DNA of 64,000 nt from Actinomycetes bacterium (GTDB lineage Bacteria > Actinomycetota > Acidimicrobiia > Acidimicrobiales > Acidimicrobilacustridaceae). Where the stretch lies: contig JAKOVR010000213.1 of the NCBI GenBank assembly GCA_029782025.1, positions 1 through 64,000 of the forward strand, read 5' to 3'. Position numbers and translations under genes: made by a program. The notes beneath the pieces were generated by a model. It was not told the origin of the DNA, did not search any database, and was given only the letters and a program-made list of their open reading frames with translations. This document shows, piece by piece, positions 57,380 to 64,000 of this stretch; within the stretch, counting starts at the first letter, position 1; the number at the start of each line of letters is the position of its first letter.

Positions 57380-58543
57380 ATGATCGTGGAACTGAACGAC
57401 GAACAGCTCGCCCTCCGCACCGTGGTGCACGACTTCTGCGAGGCCGAGATCGCCCCGCACGCCGAGGCGTGGGACCGTGACCACACCTTCCCGGCGGACA
57501 CCGTCCGGGCCATGGGCGAGCTCGGTCTCTTCGGCATCCCGTTCCCGGAGGCCTACGGCGGCGGCGGTGCCGACCTGACCACCCTCTGCGTGGCCCTCGA
57601 GGAGCTGGCCAAGTACGACCAGTCGATGGCGATGACCGTCGAGGCCGGGGTGGGCCTCGGCGCCAACCCGATCTTCCACTTCGGCACCGAGGAGCAGCGC
57701 CAGCAGTGGCTGCCCGACCTCTGCGCCGGGCGCACGCTCGGGGGGTTCGGGCTCACCGAGCCCGACGCCGGCTCCGATGCCGGCGGCACCCGCACCCGCG
57801 CCGTGCTCGACGAGGCGGCGGGGGAGTGGGTCATCAACGGCGAGAAGGCGTTCATCACCAACTCGGGCACCGAGCTGACGTCGATCGTCACCATCACCGC
57901 GGTCACCGGCGAGGCCGGCGGCGGTCGGCCCGAGATCTCCGCCATCGTCGTGCCGGCCGGCACGCCGGGCTTCGACGTGGCCCGCCCGTACCGGAAGATG
58001 GGGTGGCACGCCAGCGACACCCACGGGCTCGCCTTCACCGACTGCCGGGTGCCCGAGGCCAACCTGCTCGGGGCCCGCGGCAAGGGGTTCGCACAGTTCC
58101 TGGCCATCCTCGACGAGGGGCGCGTCGCCATCGCCGCCGTCGCGCTGGGGGTGATCGAGTGCTGCCTGGCCGAGTGCCAGCGCTACGCCAACGAGCGGAT
58201 GGCCTTCGGCCGGCCGATCGGGGCCAACCAGGCCGTGGCCTTCAAGGTGGCCGACATGGCGGTGATGGCCGAGTGCGCCCGGGGCCTCGTCTACGGCGCC
58301 GCCCGTCTGCGCGACGCCGGTCGGCCGTTCAAGAAGGAGGCGGCGATCGCCAAGCTCTACGCCACGGAAGCGGCGGTGACGGCCACCCGGGAGGCCACGC
58401 AGGTGTTCGGCGGCTACGGCTACATCGACGAGACCCTCGTCAGCCGGCAGTACCGCGACGCCAAGATCCTCGAGATCGGCGAGGGGACGAGCGAGATCCA
58501 GCGCCTGGTGATCAGCCGGGAGCTCGGTCTGCCCGTCACCTGA
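57380..58543 (+). CDS. acyl-CoA dehydrogenase
   Basis: A 387-residue flavoenzyme of fatty-acid or branched-chain amino acid degradation. FGLTEPDAGSDA, FITNSG and YRDAKILEIGEGTSEIQRLV are the FAD-binding and catalytic-Glu motifs. The enzyme forms a trans-2,3 double bond in acyl-CoA. The chain-length specificity cannot be told. It starts leaderlessly 9 bases after TACGAT. Confidence 0.95.
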   Translation: MIVELNDEQLALRTVVHDFCEAEIAPHAEAWDRDHTFPADTVRAMGELGLFGIPFPEAYGGGGADLTTLCVALEELAKYDQSMAMTVEAGVGLGANPIFHFGTEEQRQQWLPDLCAGRTLGGFGLTEPDAGSDAGGTRTRAVLDEAAGEWVINGEKAFITNSGTELTSIVTITAVTGEAGGGRPEISAIVVPAGTPGFDVARPYRKMGWHASDTHGLAFTDCRVPEANLLGARGKGFAQFLAILDEGRVAIAAVALGVIECCLAECQRYANERMAFGRPIGANQAVAFKVADMAVMAECARGLVYGAARLRDAGRPFKKEAAIAKLYATEAAVTATREATQVFGGYGYIDETLVSRQYRDAKILEIGEGTSEIQRLVISRELGLPVT

Positions 58544-58589
58544 CGTCGCGCTGCCGTCCGCGCCGCGGGGTTCGGTACTGTCGTCCCCC

Positions 58590-60173
58590 GTGCCGGACGA
58601 CCCGCACCCCGATGACGACACGGCCTTCGTCTCCGGCCTGGAGGCGCTGGCCGCCGCCGGCGACGGCGCCGGCCCGCGGTCGGGGTCGCGCCGACGCCGA
58701 TCCCGCCTCCGCCGCACGTGGGTGCAGCGGGGCGTGCTCGCCGCCTCGGTGGTGCTCACCGTGGGGTGCCTGGTGGCGGCCAGCGCCCTCAGCTACTCGA
58801 TCACCAAGATCGACCAGATCCGCGCCATCGACATCGGGCAGGTGGGCGGGGGCGACGACGGGCTGACGAAGGCCCCGGCGGGCGCCGCCCGGAACTTCCT
58901 CCTCGTCGGCGTGGACGAGTCGGCCGGCCTCGATGCGAAGGACCCGGTCCTCATCGGTCGGGCCGAGGAGCGCAACAGCGACACCATCATGATCCTGCGG
59001 GTCGACCCGGCGGCCAAGCAGGTGTACCTCCTCTCGCTGCCGCGCGACCTGTGGGTCGGCATCGGTGGCCCCGACGGCCCCAAGGGCAGGATCAACTCGG
59101 CCCTCTCCCAGAGCCCGCTCCTCCTGATCAAGACCATCACCGACACGCTCAAGATCCCGGTCGACCACTACGTCGAGGTCAACCTCAACGGCTTCAAGCA
59201 GCTGGTGCAGGCCGTGGGCGGGGTGCCGATGGAGTTCCGTTACCCCACCCAGGACCCGAGCACCGGGCTCTACCAGTTCGAGCCCGGCTGCAAGGTGCTC
59301 GACGCGGACCAGGCGCTGGCCTTCGCCCGGAGCCGCAAGCTGCAGATCAAGAAGCCGGGCACCGACTACTGGGTGTCCGACGGTGGCGACGACCTGGCCC
59401 GGGCCAAGCGGCAGCAGGAGTTCGTCCGGGCCGCGCTCAAGGCGGCGATCGGCCGCGGGGCCCGCAACCCGGCCGTGCTCAACGAGATGATCGACATCGG
59501 CCTGCGCAACGTCCGCCCCGACCAGTTCCTCACCGTGGGCGAGCTGCTCGACCTGGCCGGGAGCTTCCGTGACTTCGATCCCGCCGCCATCATGAGCTAC
59601 ACGCCCTCGGTCACCGAGGGCTACGCCGGCGCGGCGGCGATCCTCACCCTCGACGAACGCAAGTCACAACCCATCTTCGAGATCTTCCGGGGCCACAACC
59701 CGCTCGAGGACGTGCGGCCGTTCGTGCGGGTCGAGGTGCGCTCGAGCACGGGCGAGCGCAACAAGGCGGCGGCCGTCGGCTTCGAGCTGGCCACCAACAA
59801 GTTCACCGTCACCGCGGCCAAGGACGACAACTCCTACCGGGGCCGCCCCACCCGGATCCTCTACGCCGACGACGACGAGAAGGTCTCGGCCGTCATCCTC
59901 GCCCGCTACCTCGACCTCGACGTGCCCATCGAGCGGGGCCCGATCTGGCAGGGCGATTCCCGCATCGCCCTCGTCGTCGGCACCGACTGGAAGGGGCTGC
60001 GGGCCGAGCCCCGGCCGCTGTCCGACTTCAAGGCCCAGCTCCCGCCGGGGATGGTGCCCGACGTCGCGCCGTCGTCCGCCGCCAGCCCCTCGTCCACCAC
60101 GCCGCTCCCGTTCGCGGTGACCACGTCGTCGGTGGCCGGCGAGATCCCGTCCGCCCCCCAGGGGTGCGGCTGA
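58590..60173 (+). CDS. LytR-CpsA-Psr family glycopolymer ligase
   Basis: A 527-residue membrane protein. A cytoplasmic Arg-rich segment precedes one helix (GVLAASVVLTVGCLVAASAL). The LCP domain follows: NFLLVGVDES, ERNSDTIMILRVDP, LPRDLWVGI, VDHYVEVNLNGFKQLVQAVGGV, and LAFARSRK. A LytR_C domain (VEVRSSTGERNKAAAV, LYADDDEKVSAVIL) and a Pro/Ser tail close the protein. LCP enzymes transfer undecaprenyl-linked glycans to peptidoglycan, which suits the UDP-sugar and transferase genes that follow. The GTG start is 8 bases after TACTGT. Confidence 0.95.
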   Translation: MPDDPHPDDDTAFVSGLEALAAAGDGAGPRSGSRRRRSRLRRTWVQRGVLAASVVLTVGCLVAASALSYSITKIDQIRAIDIGQVGGGDDGLTKAPAGAARNFLLVGVDESAGLDAKDPVLIGRAEERNSDTIMILRVDPAAKQVYLLSLPRDLWVGIGGPDGPKGRINSALSQSPLLLIKTITDTLKIPVDHYVEVNLNGFKQLVQAVGGVPMEFRYPTQDPSTGLYQFEPGCKVLDADQALAFARSRKLQIKKPGTDYWVSDGGDDLARAKRQQEFVRAALKAAIGRGARNPAVLNEMIDIGLRNVRPDQFLTVGELLDLAGSFRDFDPAAIMSYTPSVTEGYAGAAAILTLDERKSQPIFEIFRGHNPLEDVRPFVRVEVRSSTGERNKAAAVGFELATNKFTVTAAKDDNSYRGRPTRILYADDDEKVSAVILARYLDLDVPIERGPIWQGDSRIALVVGTDWKGLRAEPRPLSDFKAQLPPGMVPDVAPSSAASPSSTTPLPFAVTTSSVAGEIPSAPQGCG

Positions 60174-60209
60174 CGCCCGCCCGTCTACGGCCCGGAGGGT
60201 CCCGGTCGG

Positions 60210-60215
60210 TACCAT
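60210..60215 (+). promoter_or_regulatory. -10-like element TACCAT, leaderless UDP-glucose dehydrogenase gene
   Basis: TACCAT is 7 bases before ATG 60223; no Shine-Dalgarno sequence is seen. Confidence 0.5.
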
Positions 60216-60222
60216 CTCCCGC

Positions 60223-61500
60223 ATGGGTAGCAACATCGCCGTCATCGGCACGGGCTACGTCGGGCTCACCACCGGCGCCTGCTTCTCGCACCTCGGCCAC
60301 AACGTGGTCTGCGCCGACATCGATCCCGACAAGGTCGAGCGGCTGTCGAGAGGCGAGATCCCGATCCTCGAAGCGGGCCTGGAGGAGATCGTCCGGGAAG
60401 GCCTCCAGTCCGGGCGGCTGCGCTTCGTCCTCGGGGCCGAGCACGCCGTCGCCGATGCCGAGTTCGCCTACCTGTGCGTCCCCACCCCCCAGAGCGCCGA
60501 CGGCTCGGCCGATCTCAGCTACATCGAGGCCGCGGCCCGCCAGATCGCCCCGCACCTGGCGCCGGAGTCGATCGTGGTCAACAAGTCGACCGTGCCGGTC
60601 GGGTCCACGCGGTTCGTCGAGCACGCCCTCGGCCGGTCCGACGTCTACGTGGTGTCGAACCCCGAGTTCCTGCGCGAAGGGTCGGCCGTCAACGACTTCT
60701 TCCACCCCGACCGCGTGGTGATCGGATCCGACGACCAGTCGGCCGCCATCCGGGTGGCCTCGCTCTACATCGGCGTCCCCGCCCCGCTGATGGTGACCGA
60801 CCCGGCCTCGGCCGAGACGATCAAGTACGCCTCCAACGCCTTCCTCGCCACCAAGCTGAGCTACGTCAACGCCGTCGCCGCGCTGTGCGAGGCGGTCGGC
60901 GCCGACGTCAACGACGTCGTGCTCGGCATGGGCTACGACAAGCGCATCGGTCACGAGTTCCTCCGCCCCGGCCCCGGTTGGGGCGGCAGTTGCTTCCCCA
61001 AGGACTCCCGAGCCCTCGTCTACATCGCCCGCGAGGCCGGCTACTCCTTCGACCTGCTCGACGGGGTCATCGCCGTCAACGAGGAGCAGTTCGAGCGCAC
61101 CGCCCGCAAGATCCTCGACATGGCCGGCACCCCCACCCCGACGGTGGCGGCGTGGGGGCTCACCTTCAAGGCCAACACCGACGACCGGCGTGATTCTCCC
61201 GCCGTGGAGGTCATCCGCCGGCTCGTGCGCGCCGGGGCCCGCGTCCGCGCCTACGACCCCACCGTTCGCGGCGAGCTGCCGGAGGCGCCCGAGGTGGAGG
61301 TCTGCGACGACGCCTACGCCGCCAGCGAGGGCGCCGACGTCGTGGCCGTGCTCACGGAGTGGGACGAGTTCAAGTGGCTCGACCTCGACAAGGTGGCCGA
61401 CGCCATGGCGGCGGCGCGGGTGGTCGACTGCCGCAACCTGCTCGATCGCGGCGCGCTCCTGCGGCGCGGCTTCAGCTACCAGGGCATCGGCCGCAACTGA
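60223..61500 (+). CDS. UDP-glucose 6-dehydrogenase
   Basis: A 425-residue enzyme oxidising UDP-glucose to UDP-glucuronate. NAD motif [51 protein letters not shown], catalytic Cys in [16 protein letters not shown], and [15 protein letters not shown] are all intact. The next gene decarboxylates the product; its ATG overlaps this stop. Confidence 0.96.
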   Translation: MGSNIAVIGTGYVGLTTGACFSHLGHNVVCADIDPDKVERLSRGEIPILEAGLEEIVREGLQSGRLRFVLGAEHAVADAEFAYLCVPTPQSADGSADLSYIEAAARQIAPHLAPESIVVNKSTVPVGSTRFVEHALGRSDVYVVSNPEFLREGSAVNDFFHPDRVVIGSDDQSAAIRVASLYIGVPAPLMVTDPASAETIKYASNAFLATKLSYVNAVAALCEAVGADVNDVVLGMGYDKRIGHEFLRPGPGWGGSCFPKDSRALVYIAREAGYSFDLLDGVIAVNEEQFERTARKILDMAGTPTPTVAAWGLTFKANTDDRRDSPAVEVIRRLVRAGARVRAYDPTVRGELPEAPEVEVCDDAYAASEGADVVAVLTEWDEFKWLDLDKVADAMAAARVVDCRNLLDRGALLRRGFSYQGIGRN

Positions 61501-62438
61501 TGGGTCGGGTGGTCATCACGGGCGGAGCCGGCTTCCTCGGCTCCCACCTCTGCGACGCGTTCCTCGACCGAGGCGACGAGGTGGTGGCCATCGACAACTA
61601 CCTCACCGGCCGAGCCGCCAACGTGGCCCACCTCGGCGGTCACGCCGGGTTCACCTTGGTCGAAGCCGACGTCATCGAGCCGTTCACCGTCGACGGGCCG
61701 GTCACCGCCGTCCTGCACTTCGCCAGCCCCGCGTCGCCGCGCGACTACCTCGCCCATCCGGTGGCCACGTTGCGGGTGGGGAGCGAGGGCACCCGCAACG
61801 CCCTCGAGCTGGCGCTGGCCAAGGACGCCCGGTTCCTCGTGGCGTCCACCAGCGAGATCTACGGCGACCCGCTGGTGCACCCCCAGCCCGAGAGCTACTG
61901 GGGCAACGTCAACTCCATCGGCCCCCGCTCCTGCTACGACGAGGCCAAGCGCTACGCCGAGGCCGTCACGATGGCCTACCGCCGGGCCCACGGCGTCGAC
62001 ACCCGCATCCTGCGCATCTTCAACACCTACGGCCCGCGGATGCAGGTCGAGGACGGCCGGGTCGTGTCGAACTTCCTGGTGCAGGCCATCAAGGGCGAGC
62101 CCATCACGATCTACGGCGACGGGACCCAGACCCGCAGCTTCTGCTTCGTCAGCGACGAGGTCGACGGGATCGTCCGCCTGCTCGACAGCGACGTCGACAC
62201 CCCGTGCAACATCGGCAACCCCGGCGAGTTCACGATGCTGGAGCTGGCCGAGCTGGTGCTCGAGGTCACCGGGTCGAACAGCCCCATCGTGCACGAGCCG
62301 CTCCCGGAGGACGACCCGAAGCAGCGTCGTCCCGACATCTCCCTGGCCACGAGCGAGCTGGGCTGGGCCCCGGCCGTCGCCCTGCGCGAGGGCCTCGAGC
62401 GCACCGCCGGCTACTTCCGCCAGGAGCTGGGGCGCTAG
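61500..62438 (+). CDS. UDP-glucuronate decarboxylase (UDP-xylose synthase)
   Basis: A 312-residue extended short-chain dehydrogenase: [41 protein letters not shown] (distinctive of UXS), [20 protein letters not shown], the Tyr/Lys pair in [11 protein letters not shown], and [10 protein letters not shown]. It makes UDP-xylose from the product of the preceding enzyme. The start shares the A of the upstream TGA stop (TGATG). Confidence 0.95.
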   Translation: MGRVVITGGAGFLGSHLCDAFLDRGDEVVAIDNYLTGRAANVAHLGGHAGFTLVEADVIEPFTVDGPVTAVLHFASPASPRDYLAHPVATLRVGSEGTRNALELALAKDARFLVASTSEIYGDPLVHPQPESYWGNVNSIGPRSCYDEAKRYAEAVTMAYRRAHGVDTRILRIFNTYGPRMQVEDGRVVSNFLVQAIKGEPITIYGDGTQTRSFCFVSDEVDGIVRLLDSDVDTPCNIGNPGEFTMLELAELVLEVTGSNSPIVHEPLPEDDPKQRRPDISLATSELGWAPAVALREGLERTAGYFRQELGR

Positions 62439-62485
62439 CCCCGGGCCCGCAGCCGCGGCACCGTGGCGTGACAGACTCCGCCCGC

Positions 62486-63586
62486 ATGCGCGTGGCCGTG
62501 ACGATGGAGCAGTGCTGGCACCGGGTGCCGGGCGGCACGGCGCGGGCGGCGCTGGCCCAGGTCCGGGCCCTGCAGGGCACGGGCGCCGTCGACCTCGTGG
62601 GGGTCGCCGCCCGCCACGCCGGCCCGCCCCCGGCGCCGTGGGTGCCGCCGGTGCCGGTGTGCCAGCTCCGGCTGCCGACCCGGCTGCTCTACACCACCTG
62701 GCACCACCTCCGGTGGCCCGACCCGCAGCAGGCCACCGGCCCGGTCGACGTGGTGCACGCGCTGGGCATGGCCGTGCCGCCCCGCCGCGCCCCCCTCGTC
62801 GTCACCGTGCACGACCTCGACTTCCTCCACGAGCCGGCCATGTACACGCGGTGGGGCCGGCACTTCTTCGCCGGGTTCGTCCGCTGCACCCGCGACGACG
62901 CCGACCTCGTGCTGTGCTCCTCGGTCACCACCCGGGACGACTGCCTCGCCCACGGGTTCCCGGCCGACCGTCTCCGGGTGGTCCCGCTCGGTGTCGAGCA
63001 GGTGGCCGCCACCCCCGAGGCCCGGGTCGGGGCCCGGGCCTGGCTCGGCACCGACCGGCCCTTCGTCCTGTGGGTGGGGACGGCCGAGCCCCGCAAGAAC
63101 CTCGCCACGCTCGTGCGGGCGTTCCGGGCCCTCGGTCGGGACGACCTCGACCTCGTCCTCGTCGGGCCGACCGGCTGGAAGGAGGACGTCGACGCGCTGG
63201 TCGCTCCGATCCGTGACCGCGTGCGCCTCACCGGGTTCGTCGAGCGGGACCGGCTCGACGCCCTCTACGCCGAAGCCGCCGTCCTGTGCTTCCCGAGCCT
63301 CCGCGAGGGGTTCGGCTTCCCGGTGCTCGAGGCCATGGTGCAGGGCACGCCGGTGGTGACCTCGGCCGGGACGAGCACGGAGGAGGTCGCCGGCGGCGCC
63401 GCCGTCCTGGTCGACCCGCGTGACGCCGACACCGTCGCCGGCGGGATGGCCGCGGTGCTCGACGACCCCGACCGGGCGGCCGCGCTGGCCGACGCCGGCC
63501 GGGCCCGGGCCGCCACCTTCACCTGGGAACGCACCGCCCGCCTCACCCTCGACGCCTACGGGGAGGTGGCCGGCCGTGCGGCGTGA
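62486..63586 (+). CDS. GT4 glycosyltransferase
   Basis: A 366-residue GT-B enzyme like mannosyl/rhamnosyl transferases: GGTARAALAQVRAL at the N-terminus, VTVHDLDFLHEP, VPLGVE, LWVGTAEPRKNLATLVRAF, and the C-terminal E-X7-E region SLREGFGFPVLEAMVQGTPVV. It follows the UDP-xylose genes by 47 bases. The sugar donor is not determined. ATG 62486 lies 8 bases after CAGACT. Confidence 0.9.
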   Translation: MRVAVTMEQCWHRVPGGTARAALAQVRALQGTGAVDLVGVAARHAGPPPAPWVPPVPVCQLRLPTRLLYTTWHHLRWPDPQQATGPVDVVHALGMAVPPRRAPLVVTVHDLDFLHEPAMYTRWGRHFFAGFVRCTRDDADLVLCSSVTTRDDCLAHGFPADRLRVVPLGVEQVAATPEARVGARAWLGTDRPFVLWVGTAEPRKNLATLVRAFRALGRDDLDLVLVGPTGWKEDVDALVAPIRDRVRLTGFVERDRLDALYAEAAVLCFPSLREGFGFPVLEAMVQGTPVVTSAGTSTEEVAGGAAVLVDPRDADTVAGGMAAVLDDPDRAAALADAGRARAATFTWERTARLTLDAYGEVAGRAA

Positions 63587-64000
63587 CACCGCCGGCGCGG
63601 CGATCGTGCTCTCGGCCGGGACGGCGCGGGGCGCCGGCACCCGGCAGGCGCTCGTCGCCGCGCTCCGGTCGCTGGCCGAGGAGGAGGCCCCGGTCGTCGC
63701 CTTCGTCCCCCGCCCGGCGCTGGCCGAGCTCGAGGTCGCGGTCGCAGGGGCGGACCACCTCCACCTGTGGCCGACGGGCCGTGTCGCCGGCATCGCCCGC
63801 GACCTGTTGGCCCGCCGGTCCGTCCCGACGTGGATCGGGTTCTGCGACCGCCTGCCCCTCTTCGGGCGGCCCGCCCGCCAGATCCTGGTGGTGCAGAACC
63901 CGCACCTCTACGGGTCGCGCACGCCCGGTGCCGGGTGGCCGACCAGGGTCCGCCGCCTCACGCTCGGGCGTTGGGCCCGGCGCAGCGCCCGCCGGGCCGA
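63576..64000 (+). CDS. probable glycosyltransferase, 3' truncated by window edge
   Basis: From GTG 63576, which overlaps the end of the preceding gene by 11 bases, a frame with no stop runs to the window end (141 full codons). The translation begins VRRDTAGAAIVLSAGTARGAG with an N-terminal Rossmann pattern. It continues with LVVQNPHLYGS, a motif found where many GT4 enzymes meet their acceptor. GTG codons and the surrounding codon bias agree with a real gene. The catalytic half lies outside, so the family is tentative. Confidence 0.6.
   Translation, partial: MRRDTAGAAIVLSAGTARGAGTRQALVAALRSLAEEEAPVVAFVPRPALAELEVAVAGADHLHLWPTGRVAGIARDLLARRSVPTWIGFCDRLPLFGRPARQILVVQNPHLYGSRTPGAGWPTRVRRLTLGRWARRSARRA

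Overview
This window comes from a very GC-rich actinobacterium. An F420-type luciferase-like oxidoreductase, two cobalamin-dependent enzymes with a PduO adenosyltransferase, a LytR-CpsA-Psr protein, an LpdA-like flavoprotein, abundant GTG starts and many apparently leaderless genes all fit Actinobacteria. The gene mix would suit a lineage such as Acidimicrobiia, but nothing here fixes the taxon. No rRNA, tRNA, insertion sequence, phage gene or CRISPR array was seen. No gene-free stretch exceeds about 300 bases.

Layout. (1) 1-5.5 kb: the end of a 2-oxo acid dehydrogenase E2 gene, an uninterrupted octanoyltransferase-lipoyl synthase fusion that would lipoylate such E2 proteins, an M24 peptidase, a membrane protein and a SHOCT-domain protein. 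(2) 5.6-15.6 kb: a lipoprotein, methionine synthase MetH divergent from a cobalamin adenosyltransferase, leucyl aminopeptidase, a small putative DNA-binding protein divergent from a sirtuin across a palindromic operator, a tiny two-repeat LNPQPLPP protein, and a rhodanese-E1 protein behind an inverted repeat. (3) 15.6-31.5 kb: a cell-surface polysaccharide region with a flippase, secreted proteins including a seven-repeat lectin-like propeller, RmlC/B/D-type dTDP-rhamnose enzymes, a Wzm/Wzt exporter, methyltransferases and two glycosyltransferases carrying similar inserted domains. (4) 31.5-39.3 kb: MeaB and methylmalonyl-CoA mutase, a helical-repeat protein, a FetAB-like transporter pair, and a dihydrolipoamide dehydrogenase-like flavoprotein lacking one redox cysteine.

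(5) 39.3-52.2 kb is the most unusual part. It looks like a gene cluster for a ribosomally synthesised, post-translationally modified peptide (RiPP). It has a 101-residue Gly-rich precursor with an acidic leader and a terminal CPW, a LanB glutamylation-type protein, a YcaO enzyme, a TfuA protein fused to a SpaB_C-like domain, a B12-type radical SAM protein with a CX4CX2C motif, a DMATS-like prenyltransferase, an F420-type oxidoreductase and two metallo-beta-lactamase-fold proteins. The combination suggests a dehydrated, thioamidated and perhaps methylated and prenylated peptide. I do not recognise it as a known class. No dedicated exporter, leader protease or regulator is visible.

(6) 52.2-64 kb: an acyl-CoA carboxylase alpha chain divergent from biotin ligase, PabB/PabC-type genes, an acyl-CoA dehydrogenase, an LCP ligase, then UDP-glucose dehydrogenase, UDP-xylose synthase and glycosyltransferases, the last cut by the window edge.

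Metabolic links: the carboxylase, methylmalonyl-CoA mutase, MeaB and adenosyltransferase together fit propionyl-CoA to succinyl-CoA conversion. Biotin ligase would load the carboxylase. The rhamnose and UDP-sugar genes feed the surface-glycan machinery. Many genes start 6-9 bases after a NANNNT -10-like hexamer with no Shine-Dalgarno sequence, which I used to choose starts.
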